This document shows, piece after piece, positions 1 to 9,589 of a stretch of 64,000 nucleotides of DNA. Position numbers and translations under genes: made by a program. The DNA is from Gammaproteobacteria bacterium (GTDB lineage Bacteria; Pseudomonadota; Gammaproteobacteria; HTCC5015), in NCBI GenBank assembly GCA_028284675.1, contig JANQRI010000004.1, forward strand, positions 1 through 64,000. Reading direction: 5' to 3'. The notes under the pieces are model-generated. The model had not been told where the DNA came from. It saw nothing but the letters and a program-made list of their open reading frames with translations, and made no database searches. Position 1 is the stretch's first letter. Every line of letters begins with the position of its first letter.

Positions 1-1058
1 TGATCCGGTATCAGCCCATTAGCCGCGAGCCAGCCGTAACCCCCGGCTTTGATAAAAGGCCCCAGTGCATCCAGGCTGCCGGTGAGGTTCACTGCAATAT
101 TGCGTGTCTTGCCGTTATTGAAAATAACCGGGTGTTTAAAACCAAATACATAAGGCTCTTTTAAACCGGCACCACGGGCATTGGATTGTTGATTGACTTT
201 AAAGCCGTTCTGTAATACCGCTGAGCGGTCTGCAACGGTACTTAAGCTTAATGTCGGGTAAAGCGCTGCAAAGCTCTGTTGACCGGAAGGTGCATGCGTT
301 TGCAGATACTTTAACAACGCACGGGTATGGTTTAATGCCTGCTCAGTGGTTTTGGTATCCACCGCCTGTGTATAGCGCTGCTGCAAGCCGGATACACTGA
401 GGCCATCGCTGTGGGTATGAAGACCTTCTAGTAAATTTGCATTTTTCGGTACAGACAGAAACCCAAACAGTTCCTGCAAAGAGCCGACCAATGCCAACGG
501 TTTACCACCCAGAGGGCTTTGCAAACCCAGTGCGTATTGGGTTTGCAGGTGAATATTTCGATCGCCCTGGCGATTAATCTGCAGTTGTTTGGCCGGGCTT
601 AAGTATTTTAATTGCAAGGTTGAGGAAATCGCAGCCAGTGCGTTGTTCCAGTGGGGAATATTGATTTGATTGCCCGGGATGGTGTGTTGTATCTGTCCCC
701 GCACCTGGGAGCCGGCCTGGTTTTCAGTGCCCGGTTGGGGTTGAAGCCTGACAGGCAATGACGGCATCGGGGGTGGTTCATAAGGCGTCAGTCCATAATC
801 CGGAGGTGTGGATTTGCCTGGTTGGGTAAACAGCCCCGGGCCCGGCAATACCGGCACCGGCGTTATCGGTGTGCCGGGCGTGACGGGCGGTGCAACTGGT
901 GCGACCGGAGCAATAACGGCCTGGGCCAGCCGCTGGCGGGAATGGTTTAAACCATCCTGAAATAAGCGGGTTTCCGGTGCGTGATCGCCCACAGCAGGCG
1001 CTCCGACGGAGCCCGTCAGGTCGCTGCGTGAAGTAACCGGAATGTCTTGTATTGCCAT
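1..1058 (-). CDS. Unknown proline-rich protein, 3' end cut by window edge
   Basis: An open frame starts at ATG 1058 and runs off the left edge, giving 352 visible codons without a stop. The first 45 residues are ordinary. Residues about 48-125 are a low-complexity Pro/Val/Gly/Thr stretch with runs such as PVAPPVTPGTPITPVPVLPG, probably an extended linker. A more globular, Gln/Leu-rich part follows. There is no signal peptide or membrane segment at the N-terminus. I do not recognise a family. It could be a secreted or surface-associated protein whose functional domain lies beyond the edge, but that is a guess. The coding call rests on the long uninterrupted frame with sensible codon use. Confidence 0.6.
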   Translation of the reverse strand, partial: MAIQDIPVTSRSDLTGSVGAPAVGDHAPETRLFQDGLNHSRQRLAQAVIAPVAPVAPPVTPGTPITPVPVLPGPGLFTQPGKSTPPDYGLTPYEPPPMPSLPVRLQPQPGTENQAGSQVRGQIQHTIPGNQINIPHWNNALAAISSTLQLKYLSPAKQLQINRQGDRNIHLQTQYALGLQSPLGGKPLALVGSLQELFGFLSVPKNANLLEGLHTHSDGLSVSGLQQRYTQAVDTKTTEQALNHTRALLKYLQTHAPSGQQSFAALYPTLSLSTVADRSAVLQNGFKVNQQSNARGAGLKEPYVFGFKHPVIFNNGKTRNIAVNLTGSLDALGPFIKAGGYGWLAANGLIPD

Positions 1059-1164
1059 CGTCTGCCAGCCTGTTGCTATCTGCAGACTATGCCAAAACAG
1101 CCATATTTCAGATATTGTGCTTTGGTTATATAAAAATCAGATATTTAACGAAAGTTATAGAGCT

Positions 1165-2118
1165 CTACCGGGATTCAGCCTGCCACTTCCGGTGTCGCTC
1201 AATAACTGCAATCACCTCAGCGGCATTCACCGAGGTCTCCCGGCTTAAACGGGTAACCGGCACACGTAACCCGTTATCAGAATAGCTTTCAGTTGCTTCC
1301 CAAACACGGCCATTATGCACCGCATAGACTACAGGCTGCCCCGAATCTCCTGAAATACCCCAAACACCCCCACCACTCATGCCCAATGCGGTGTTGCCCT
1401 CTGTTAACGGCACAATCGAGCTCGGATCTGAACTAAAAGGGTTATTGAGCTGCGCCTCTGATCTGGCAATTGATACGTCAATAACATCCAATGAAACATA
1501 AGCCTCTGTATCAATTGATAAAGCGGAAAACCTCTCTGCCGGGGAAGGATTACCGGCATTAACAGGTATTTGTAGGTTATGCTTAATGTGGGGGTCCCGG
1601 GCACCTTTAAAATAGTACTCATTCGCAATCACCGGAAAACCCGCAATCATAACCGGCATCTTATCGACTAAACCGGAGGAAGCGACCTTGGCAATACTGT
1701 TATCGGCTATCTGCTTTTCCCCGGCAGCTATATTAAAATGCACTAATGCGAGGTCATGCTTTCTTGAGTTGAATTTCTCCCCCTCAAAACTACGGCCATC
1801 GGTAAGCCATATATCAACCCGCCGCCCTTCCCGTTCACTAAGATGCGCCGCGGTTAATACATAATAATCGACGCTACCGTCCTTATTGGCTAATTTACCA
1901 ACCAAAGTACCGCTGCCGTCAAAATTCGTTTTATCTGAATCGACCGCAATACGTACAGTTGCTTTTTTTGCCGCCTCTATAACAGCCTGCTGCTGCATTG
2001 TAAATTCAAACAAATCAAGATTTTCTACCAGCGAAGAATTACCCATATTGTCATCAAGCCGGCCAAGCCATGAGCTTGTATTGATGGAATCGATATGTGG
2101 GCCTGGCAGCAAAATCAT
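1165..2118 (-). CDS. Trypsin-fold serine protease
   Basis: About 317 residues from ATG 2118; an in-frame TTG at 2124 and an ATG at 2046 are other possible starts, and none has a strong Shine-Dalgarno. The chymotrypsin-type catalytic triad is visible: His in LTAAHL (about residue 92), Asp in HDLALVHF (about 122) and Ser in GMSGGGVW (about 248), with a GSGTLVG strand before the His. Together these indicate a single S1-family protease domain without PDZ. No clear signal peptide is seen, so location is uncertain. It is followed after about 110 bp by the unknown gene at the left edge, which could be a substrate or partner, though nothing in the sequence proves this. Not obviously part of the biosynthetic cluster. 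Confidence 0.75.
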   Translation of the reverse strand: MILLPGPHIDSINTSSWLGRLDDNMGNSSLVENLDLFEFTMQQQAVIEAAKKATVRIAVDSDKTNFDGSGTLVGKLANKDGSVDYYVLTAAHLSEREGRRVDIWLTDGRSFEGEKFNSRKHDLALVHFNIAAGEKQIADNSIAKVASSGLVDKMPVMIAGFPVIANEYYFKGARDPHIKHNLQIPVNAGNPSPAERFSALSIDTEAYVSLDVIDVSIARSEAQLNNPFSSDPSSIVPLTEGNTALGMSGGGVWGISGDSGQPVVYAVHNGRVWEATESYSDNGLRVPVTRLSRETSVNAAEVIAVIERHRKWQAESR

Positions 2119-2193
2119 GAACAAAGGCTATACTGAATATACTGGAATTTCTATTAAACGAAAGTAATAGATTTTTCGATAAAAAACTCTGTA

Positions 2194-3699
2194 TCAAAAT
2201 TCGAATTTCACATCAAAAAAAACCATATCTCTTTGATCAACCAGTTCAAACAAAATTTCCTCATCGTTACCGTTAAAGAAAAAACCGCCGGTCATAACTT
2301 TCCAGCCATTCATAAAATCCCAGCCGACTTCATAAGTGAATGCATACCCCGGATCACCGTTAACCGGGCTGGATAATATTCCTGCCTCGATCTGCAGATG
2401 GTCATCAATGAAACGGTCCTCCCACCTTAATAACAGCACATCATCAAATATCGGATTGATAAACCGGTGCCTGTCCTGAAGATAACGTGCCCTGGTCCAT
2501 TCCAGCAGTACCAGACCATAAGCACCGCGATAATTATAATCAATGCCAAATACCCACGAAAAAAACGGTGCCGTTTCTCTTTCTACGAAATCGCTCTGGA
2601 TATTAAAAATCTCTCCGGATGTCAGCGGCAAACTATCCAAGCCAGCCCGGACAATTTGAGCGGCAATATCTTCAGCATCGGGCAATATCAATGCAAACAT
2701 ATCCGGTGTATACGCTGCTTCAAACCGATATGAAAACCTGCCGATGGACGAGGCCAGATTAAAGCCAATAGTTTCAATACGATCATAAAAAAGCTGTGTA
2801 TCAAATCCAAGTTGATTCGGCAATGCAGTGAAATTGCTTATGTCATTACCGGACAGATAGCTCGCACTGCCATTCAGCACTGGCAGGAATACAAGTGTAT
2901 TGGAAATACCACTAAACAAACTAACATGATAATCAATATTACCGGCGACACCACCGGCCCTTAATGCGAACGAGGAATCTCGTTGAATATCATTGTCAGT
3001 CTGAAACTGAAAATCCAAAGACTGAAAGTTCTGCAGTTCAATTGCCCAGAAACTGTCTTCTTCAGGCATTAATACCGGTGAGAAGAACGGCGTATACACC
3101 ATTTCCACTGCGAAATCTTTATATACATACTTGGCCGAAAACGCATAGACGCCTCTGTAACGATCATCGTCATCGATTACGAACAGTTGCCGCAAATCCA
3201 ACTGATCGAAGTAATTTGTTACATGAAAAACATCACCTGTCCCCCATGAGAACAGCTGTTTACCGGCTTTGAGTTGCCAGCGGCCCAGCTGCTTTTGGAA
3301 GAAAAGCTCCTGCAAATCAGTATCAATAACCGATTCACGCCGCTCTTCACGAAGCTCATTCAACAATAAATATGCATCCAGGGACAAATGCCAGAGTATG
3401 CTGTCACGCTCATACTCTGTATTCAGACGAAGACGGGTTTCGGTTTTTATCGTATTGGTTGAAGACCGATTATTATTAACCGGAACATTAAACTGGTTGA
3501 CACTTTCAATAAAACCGAAATTTTTCCAAGCATTTTCTTTATCTGATATGTTTTCGTCACTAATACCAGAGGACAGAAACATTTTGTCGAATGCATCTTC
3601 GCTCAGCATAGACTCTGCCTGATCCGCTGAATCAGCCGCATACAGCGGACCACCGGCATTGACAAGCATGCCTAAGACTATCAATAGCCCTTTATACAT
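2194..3699 (-). CDS. Outer-membrane beta-barrel protein (DUF1302-like)
   Basis: 501 residues. An N-terminal signal peptide ends near the AxA site LYAADSA (about residue 22). The rest alternates polar and hydrophobic residues as in a beta-barrel and ends in Phe (VKFEF), the usual C-terminal signature of outer-membrane proteins. The segment GKQLFSWGTGDVFHVTNYFD (about 146-165) resembles the conserved core of DUF1302-type barrels that often accompany MMPL transporters and LolA-like proteins. It is the last gene of the minus-strand series from the megasynthase through the transporter, LolA-like protein and diiron enzyme. Inferred role: outer-membrane step of export or placement of the cluster product. 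Family assignment is from memory of sequence pattern and is moderate. Confidence 0.75.
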   Translation of the reverse strand: MYKGLLIVLGMLVNAGGPLYAADSADQAESMLSEDAFDKMFLSSGISDENISDKENAWKNFGFIESVNQFNVPVNNNRSSTNTIKTETRLRLNTEYERDSILWHLSLDAYLLLNELREERRESVIDTDLQELFFQKQLGRWQLKAGKQLFSWGTGDVFHVTNYFDQLDLRQLFVIDDDDRYRGVYAFSAKYVYKDFAVEMVYTPFFSPVLMPEEDSFWAIELQNFQSLDFQFQTDNDIQRDSSFALRAGGVAGNIDYHVSLFSGISNTLVFLPVLNGSASYLSGNDISNFTALPNQLGFDTQLFYDRIETIGFNLASSIGRFSYRFEAAYTPDMFALILPDAEDIAAQIVRAGLDSLPLTSGEIFNIQSDFVERETAPFFSWVFGIDYNYRGAYGLVLLEWTRARYLQDRHRFINPIFDDVLLLRWEDRFIDDHLQIEAGILSSPVNGDPGYAFTYEVGWDFMNGWKVMTGGFFFNGNDEEILFELVDQRDMVFFDVKFEF

Positions 3700-3786
3700 A
3701 ATGATATATGCCGGCCTGGAAACAACTAACCACCAAATGACCTTATATAGGTAATATCGGTGATCAATGCTGTTGATCCAATTTGA

Positions 3787-4917
3787 TTATGCGTTAACCA
3801 CTTCCCGGCTTTCAAATAACGGTTTAGAAAGCTCAGCCCAGTCAATATCACCATCATCCGGCAACTCGGCAAAATCCAGCATACCCAGCTCTTCGAACTT
3901 CGGTTTTACCGCATCAGTCAATAAGCCGATGCGTTTAAGATTCGGAATTATCCGGGAGAACAGGTTCCGCTGAAAATCCACCAGCAAACCGCCTTTCAAC
4001 ACTATTTCGCGCACCTGCTCTACATCAAAACCCCAGTGCTGCCAGACCTCAACCTGCATCAAACGTTCTAGACTGATCACACAGGCTTCATATGCAAAAT
4101 TTGCACGTTCTTCTTTTTGCTCCGGACTTAATGTTTTTACAAACTCTTCAAGATAGTTTACACCGAAAGTCACATGACGACCTTCATCACGAGTCACCAA
4201 AGTAATCAGCTGCTTCAATACCGGGTCCGTAGTGGTTGCTTTTATGGTATTAAATGCACCCAATGCAAGCCCCTCAATAATAATCTGCATGCCGATAAAT
4301 TTCAGGTCCCAACGCGGATCAGTAAGTACTTTATCCAATATCGACTTCAATGACGCACTTACCGGATAAATAAAACCTATTTTTCGCTGCAAATACCGGT
4401 TAAACACTTCGACATGACGGGCTTCATCAAAAGTCTGTGAAGCTGCATACAGTTTGGCATTATAAGTCGGCGCACAGGAAATCAACTGCGATGCAACCAG
4501 CAAGGCACCCTGTTCACCATGCAGGAACTGACTGAAAATCCAGGACTGGCTGTGCATCTGATACAGTGCTTTATCCTCATCGCTTAATGCTGCATATAGA
4601 GGATAATCTTTTAATGGGTGTTGCTCTACCGGCTTGCGCTTTGGTAATTGATGCCAATCGGGTGTCCTCCCCCAGTTGATATCCATCGTACCGCTCCAGT
4701 TAAGCTTTTTGCCAAGTTCATAGAGCTTTTTAATACGGTTATCCTGCTCGGCATAATCCCAGTTATACGAACCTGTTAACGGTGTATTGAATATCTCGGC
4801 AACCGAATCGATCGACTTTTCAGTCAATTCGATTCCAAAATTATCCGGCTCATCCTGTTCCGGGCGATCCATATAGCGGATATCGCGGTCTTTTTCATCA
4901 GCATATTTAACGTGCAT
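3787..4917 (-). CDS. Ferritin-like diiron oxygenase
   Basis: 376 residues, soluble. Four-helix diiron ligands are clear: Glu135 in LHGEQG, the pair Glu165/His168 in DEARH, Glu215 in IIIEGLALG, and Glu245/His248 in DEGRH. This is the ligand order of the ferritin/R2-like superfamily, which includes toluene-type hydroxylases and N-oxygenases such as AurF and CmlI; I cannot pick the reaction. It lies between the LolA-like gene and the outer-membrane barrel in the same orientation as the PKS/NRPS genes, so a tailoring oxidation (hydroxylation, N-oxidation or desaturation) of the product is likely. A stress-ferritin role is unlikely because of the length and the cluster position. Confidence 0.8.
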   Translation of the reverse strand: MHVKYADEKDRDIRYMDRPEQDEPDNFGIELTEKSIDSVAEIFNTPLTGSYNWDYAEQDNRIKKLYELGKKLNWSGTMDINWGRTPDWHQLPKRKPVEQHPLKDYPLYAALSDEDKALYQMHSQSWIFSQFLHGEQGALLVASQLISCAPTYNAKLYAASQTFDEARHVEVFNRYLQRKIGFIYPVSASLKSILDKVLTDPRWDLKFIGMQIIIEGLALGAFNTIKATTTDPVLKQLITLVTRDEGRHVTFGVNYLEEFVKTLSPEQKEERANFAYEACVISLERLMQVEVWQHWGFDVEQVREIVLKGGLLVDFQRNLFSRIIPNLKRIGLLTDAVKPKFEELGMLDFAELPDDGDIDWAELSKPLFESREVVNA

Positions 4918-4940
4918 TTCATTTTCCTTCTACATAAAAA

Positions 4941-5696
4941 TCAAAATGTTTCCCGGGTCAATTTCTGATCAGCAACCGGCTGATTGTATTGCACCGACTT
5001 TAAATACAATATACTTTTGCTCTTACCGTCGGTACGCTCCATTACCGCTTTGCGGGGAGTATAAACACCTTCTATAAGCTCAATGTTTTGTAATGTCAGC
5101 GTTTTTCGATGTTTTCCGTCTTCATAAAAATCAACGCGCCTTAATACAAAATCCTGTTTACTGATATAATGAATACGCTTTGAATAAACACGCGGCTCAA
5201 ACAGCTTTTCACTTTGCACCTGATAGCAGGGCACGCCATCAACCTCAACCTCGCCCAACAAGGTATACTCATGATCACTGATATTGAACTCACTGATATC
5301 TTCATTATAGAAGTCTGAGCTTACCCAGGAATTACCTTTATCACTGGTTGATATCTTCCGGACTCTGCCACTGGACATTTTTAGCCACTGCAAACTGTCG
5401 GTCCCAGGTTCATCCCATACCAAAAATTCAAGACGTGTTGGAAATGTAAAAGACATACGCATGCGTCGCTTTTCATCATAACGTTTAAACACGGTTCCAA
5501 ATTTTTTTATTTGCTCCCGCCCACTTTTAATGATTACCAAAACATTTTCCTGCAATGAGGTCTCCCCATCCGGCAATGCATCGTTATTTTGCATGATTTC
5601 TTTTGCGGTTAGCGCATTAGCTGCTAACGGCAGGCTCAAACAACACATAAACACAGACCGGAGCAGAATCCGAAAAAATTTAACACTATTTATCAT
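4941..5696 (-). CDS. LolA-like outer-membrane lipoprotein-sorting family protein
   Basis: 251 residues with an N-terminal signal peptide (hydrophobic core about 8-28, cleavage near ANA-LTA). The mature part shows the pattern of the LolA-like family found beside MMPL/RND transporters: an early LTAKEIM helix, the strand MRMSFTFPTRLEFLVWDE, the segment WVSSDFYNEDISEF and the late strand HYISKQDFVLRRVDFYE. Such proteins are periplasmic half-barrels thought to carry hydrophobic cargo. It sits between a small membrane protein and the diiron oxygenase and shares their orientation. Inferred job: periplasmic shuttle for a lipid-like product between the MMPL transporter and the outer-membrane barrel. 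It is not the housekeeping LolA, which is shorter and located elsewhere in typical genomes. Confidence 0.8.
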   Translation of the reverse strand: MINSVKFFRILLRSVFMCCLSLPLAANALTAKEIMQNNDALPDGETSLQENVLVIIKSGREQIKKFGTVFKRYDEKRRMRMSFTFPTRLEFLVWDEPGTDSLQWLKMSSGRVRKISTSDKGNSWVSSDFYNEDISEFNISDHEYTLLGEVEVDGVPCYQVQSEKLFEPRVYSKRIHYISKQDFVLRRVDFYEDGKHRKTLTLQNIELIEGVYTPRKAVMERTDGKSKSILYLKSVQYNQPVADQKLTRETF

Positions 5697-5750
5697 TGCT
5701 TAATCTCCTGATAAAACCGGAAATTCGGCTCCGGTACTGAAATCTTGGCA

Positions 5751-6146
5751 TCAGGCTCTGTCCAACAGCAGATCCATATGCCCTTTATTTTGTGAGGCAG
5801 GCAAACCAAAGATGTAAACCAGCCCGATAAACAAATCGGTAATACCGGCAAACCCTGCGACAATACCCAAATCACCAAAAAACCCGAATCCGGCCAGTAA
5901 ACAAAAACCGGCAATCCGCAGCAGCGCGTTGATATAAACCAGGTTTGCACGTGTCTCCAGATTTCTGGAGCAAAATACCAGCACAAAACCAATAAATATC
6001 ACAAAACAGCCCAGGTTCAATGTCCAGTAATAAGAGTCAGGGGTTTTAAAACCGATCAAATCAAAATATCCGGGAATAAAAAAAGACAGCCCCAGAAAAA
6101 TATTATAAATACCTGTCCAGTAAACAAATTTTTTCATTGTCATCAC
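5751..6146 (-). CDS. Small integral membrane protein, unknown function
   Basis: 131 residues with about four predicted membrane segments (roughly 8-28, 40-60, 70-90 and 95-115) and short loops; the C-terminus is hydrophilic. It begins MMTMKKF. It lies 33 bp after the MMPL transporter and about 55 bp before the LolA-like gene, all on the minus strand, so it is probably co-transcribed with them. I do not recognise a characterised family. Its position suggests an accessory subunit of the export cassette. Confidence 0.7.
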   Translation of the reverse strand: MMTMKKFVYWTGIYNIFLGLSFFIPGYFDLIGFKTPDSYYWTLNLGCFVIFIGFVLVFCSRNLETRANLVYINALLRIAGFCLLAGFGFFGDLGIVAGFAGITDLFIGLVYIFGLPASQNKGHMDLLLDRA

Positions 6147-6178
6147 AAATCTCCTGTTTTTATAGTGAGTGGTTTTTA

Positions 6179-8506
6179 TTAAATAGGCTTGGGAGCTGCC
6201 GTATAAGCAGCAGACTCAGCCAGCTTTGGTTTGAATAACAGTATCAATACCGGCAAAAGCACCAGGTCACCGATAATTGCAAACAACATCGACAAGCCGG
6301 TTAACAATCCGAAATACTGCAATGGCAATGTTTGCGCAAGCATCATGACCGAAAATCCGAAAAACAATACTATGGACGTAACCACGATCGGCTTACCGGC
6401 ATCTTTCACTGTTTTCACTACAGACTCTTCCAGTGACAGGCCTGCCATTTGATTACGCCTGAACCAGACAAGATAGTGAATGGTGTCGTCTACCGCAATT
6501 CCCAGTGTCATCGTCGCGACCATAATCGTCGCAGCATCAAACGGAATATTGAACCAACCCATAATACCCAGCACCAAACCAATCGGAAATACATTAGGCA
6601 ACATGCTTATCAGAGCCAGTTTTGTGTTTTTTGCAACAAAAAACATGATTACAAATACCATGATAAACGCGAGAAACAAACTACGCACTTGACTGGCTTT
6701 AAGATTGGCATCCATATCAACATATAGCCGGCCATAACCGGTAAATTTATAGGTAAAATTATCACCTAACTTTGCCGGTAGATAACTGTCAACAAACTCC
6801 TCCAGTTTCACATTGATATCAAAAGGGCCGTTAATACATTGAAATGATACGATCGCCTCCATTCTGTCCGGTGACACCAGCCCGTCGATTTCATCCGGTT
6901 CACCAATCTCATAAAAATCCAGCACATCCAGATCATTGTCCGGGATTACATACGCTTCTGCCTGACCTGCATTAAAGGCTTTGTTTATCGATTTAAAGTA
7001 ATCCGCAATTGAGAAAGACGAGGTATACTCATCACTCATATGATTCACAATAGCCTGCTGGATATCATCGAGCATTTTCAGGCTTTCACTTCGGGTAAAA
7101 TCATGCTCAGGCGATTTTGCCTGAATCGTTAAAATAATCGGTACAGTTCCACCATAATTCTTATCCAGATAGTCCATATCCACCTTTACCGGATTTTGAT
7201 CAGGCATGTAATTGGTAAAGTTGGTAACATATTTGATATTACTAATACCGATAAACACAAATACAAACAGTATAACCGCCAGACCTGCAACAATTTTTTT
7301 ATTGGCAATTACCCAGTAAGTTGATTTTTCCAGTATCAGGTTCAACAAACCGTCACCGGATTTTTTATCTTCTACCGGTTTTTTCACGACTGCTTTATGC
7401 TTTCTGAAAAGCAATAATGCCGCCGGAATAAATGTAAATGTGATAAGAAATGCTATAACTACGCCCAGACTCATATAAATACCGACTATTTTCACCGGCC
7501 TGACCGGGCTGGATAAGAAAGACATAAAACCGACTGCGGTCGTTATCGTAGTCAACAAACAAGGCAACCATAACACCCGCAAAACCTTGCGCATATTTTC
7601 ATAACGACTCTCACTGCTGTGCATTGAAATACTTTTATAATGAGACAACACATGAATCGAATCGGACACTGCAATCGCGATTAACACCGGTGGAATCATC
7701 ATTGTAACAAGATTAAGTGTTTCCCCTGCAGCAACATATATACCAATAGACCAAATACTCACCAATAATACATTTGCCAGACACAGCACTGACAATGACA
7801 CACGACGCAACAACAGCCCAACTACGACCAGAATAAACAACAGTGTAATCGGGCCGAATTTTTCACTGTCGGTTTGACCCAGGGTATTGAGTTCATTCTC
7901 AACAATTGGTGTGCCGGTAAACAGCAGCCTGACCCGTTCGCCGGCAATTTCTCTGGCAGCACTCATTAACTGAGACTGCAACGCACCTTTTTCTTCATTG
8001 GATTTTAAGGATTCGAACTCAATGATAATCGCAGTCATTTTTGCATTGGGTGATACCAGCACCAGACTCTGCACCAAATCACTGCTAATCGATTCCTGGC
8101 GGGCCCGCTCCAGTATTTCCGCACTCAGCTCACCGGCAGGAATAAGCGGCCGGAATATAACCGTATCATCTTCCCCATAAGGAAGATTTTGCTCGGTAAT
8201 ACTGGTTACCCTGCGAACTCCGTCAGTTTTTTTCGCCATCTCAGACAATTCACGCACCAGTTCAATATTTTGCCTGGAGAATATATCGTCATCTTCAAAA
8301 ACAATCAGACTGCGTTCTTCATTACCATAAACTTCCTGAAAACGATGATAAAAATTCAGGTCCGCATTATCGTCCTCAAAAAACACATCAATCGTATTAT
8401 GATTTTTTTGCTGCCCGTAAAAATGAGCGAGCGGCAGTGTTGCGATTAAAATTAATGCAAAAAATACTTTACTGTAGTTTGTTGAAAAATCGACAAAGCG
8501 ATTCAT
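6179..8506 (-). CDS. MMPL/RND-superfamily transporter
   Basis: 775 residues from ATG 8506, which has GGA about 7 bases upstream; a TTG at 8533 would add nine residues. The layout is the classic RND/MMPL duplication: one N-terminal membrane helix, a large periplasmic domain, a five-helix bundle, then a second helix, periplasmic domain and bundle. Conserved MMPL/SSD-type motifs are present: AVSDSIHVLSHY in the first bundle and AVDDTIHYLVWFRR in the second, with Asp residues expected for proton coupling. Members of this family move lipids, hopanoids and hydrophobic polyketides. With the LolA-like protein and outer-membrane barrel next door, it is inferred to export the product of the megasynthase or place it in the envelope. 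Confidence 0.88.
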   Translation of the reverse strand: MNRFVDFSTNYSKVFFALILIATLPLAHFYGQQKNHNTIDVFFEDDNADLNFYHRFQEVYGNEERSLIVFEDDDIFSRQNIELVRELSEMAKKTDGVRRVTSITEQNLPYGEDDTVIFRPLIPAGELSAEILERARQESISSDLVQSLVLVSPNAKMTAIIIEFESLKSNEEKGALQSQLMSAAREIAGERVRLLFTGTPIVENELNTLGQTDSEKFGPITLLFILVVVGLLLRRVSLSVLCLANVLLVSIWSIGIYVAAGETLNLVTMMIPPVLIAIAVSDSIHVLSHYKSISMHSSESRYENMRKVLRVLWLPCLLTTITTAVGFMSFLSSPVRPVKIVGIYMSLGVVIAFLITFTFIPAALLLFRKHKAVVKKPVEDKKSGDGLLNLILEKSTYWVIANKKIVAGLAVILFVFVFIGISNIKYVTNFTNYMPDQNPVKVDMDYLDKNYGGTVPIILTIQAKSPEHDFTRSESLKMLDDIQQAIVNHMSDEYTSSFSIADYFKSINKAFNAGQAEAYVIPDNDLDVLDFYEIGEPDEIDGLVSPDRMEAIVSFQCINGPFDINVKLEEFVDSYLPAKLGDNFTYKFTGYGRLYVDMDANLKASQVRSLFLAFIMVFVIMFFVAKNTKLALISMLPNVFPIGLVLGIMGWFNIPFDAATIMVATMTLGIAVDDTIHYLVWFRRNQMAGLSLEESVVKTVKDAGKPIVVTSIVLFFGFSVMMLAQTLPLQYFGLLTGLSMLFAIIGDLVLLPVLILLFKPKLAESAAYTAAPKPI

Positions 8507-8561
8507 TAAGCTTTCCACTTGCTTATCTCCCAAGATAATAGCGCTATTTATTACGACCCGT

Positions 8562-9560
8562 TTAACCGATGTTTTCCTTCAGCGAGAGCTGAGGATTAAC
8601 CTGTTGCCCGGGAATGACTTTGCAGGAAAAATCATACTTCTGTAAATCCAGTTCATTTTCATTCTCATAATTTACAACACGAACCAGATACACAACATCA
8701 CATGGTGAAGCGCGTGACACAAACTCCGCCTGGTGCACTTCGTCCCAAAACGCCGGGAAACCACAACGATTACAATATGTCACATAAACATCGGCGACAT
8801 CCAACAGGCTTTTATCGAAGTTTAATTGCAAATGTTCGCCCTTTTTCATAATGCCATATTCATATGATGTGATCTGAGGATCACCAACCGGCAAATAGAT
8901 TCTTCTTACCAGCTTAGGTGGAAGTATGTTTTTCCAGCGCAGCCACTGAAAAATATAGTACTGTGTGCAGTAATAGAACAAACCGCGACGATCAACCACA
9001 TTTTCGGCAAAAAAATCGAGGCTTTTCTGCATCTCATTGCCGACATTTCTTTCATTTGTGGCCTGCACTCCATCCAGTTTCACACCGGGGAAAACAGTAT
9101 CACCGATATAACCGTAATAGCGCACCAGAATACGATACTGGTCCGGGGGCAAATCAATACGCTTCCAGGCCGTCTGCTCCGGGCTGTTACCCGGATACAA
9201 AATATCCACAACCTCGAAATCACCTTTAAAAATAGTGATAATCCAGCCGCGTGCGGATTTTTTAGCTGATTCAATCTGAACATCAATATGAGACTTTACG
9301 TCAAACGGTCCAAAAGACCCTAACGGAGCATGCGGGTTCCAGCGCGATGTCGTACACATCATATAAGGAAGCGCACCGGGTATCTCCAGGGATTCAGAGT
9401 ATGCTGTCCAGGTCAATGGTTCGTTTTTCTTAAGTCGCTTGCTAAACATTATCTGCGCACCTTTTAAAATCAAAAAGCGCGTCGAACGATAAAATAAAAA
9501 CGACAGAACAAATCCTGGAATGCGCCAGATCAACGCAACACAGTTATATATCAATTTCAT
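8562..9560 (-). CDS. Unknown membrane-anchored protein (possibly DUF6208-like)
   Basis: 332 residues; an AAGGA Shine-Dalgarno precedes ATG 9560. One hydrophobic segment near the N-terminus (about 5-30) is followed by a basic stretch and a soluble domain. Recognisable local patterns include TSRWNPHAPLGSFGPF (about 91-106) and, near the C-terminus, a CxxC in YCNRCGFPAFWDEVH. From memory this resembles the uncharacterised DUF6208 group, but I cannot verify it. It lies directly between the megasynthase (stop 29 bp upstream of this start) and the MMPL gene, so it is almost certainly part of the same operon. Function unknown; a role in product release, membrane hand-over or lipid modification would be consistent with the position. 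Confidence 0.7.
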   Translation of the reverse strand: MKLIYNCVALIWRIPGFVLSFLFYRSTRFLILKGAQIMFSKRLKKNEPLTWTAYSESLEIPGALPYMMCTTSRWNPHAPLGSFGPFDVKSHIDVQIESAKKSARGWIITIFKGDFEVVDILYPGNSPEQTAWKRIDLPPDQYRILVRYYGYIGDTVFPGVKLDGVQATNERNVGNEMQKSLDFFAENVVDRRGLFYYCTQYYIFQWLRWKNILPPKLVRRIYLPVGDPQITSYEYGIMKKGEHLQLNFDKSLLDVADVYVTYCNRCGFPAFWDEVHQAEFVSRASPCDVVYLVRVVNYENENELDLQKYDFSCKVIPGQQVNPQLSLKENIG

Positions 9561-9589
9561 ATTTTTTCCTTCAATTAAAATTTTCTTAA

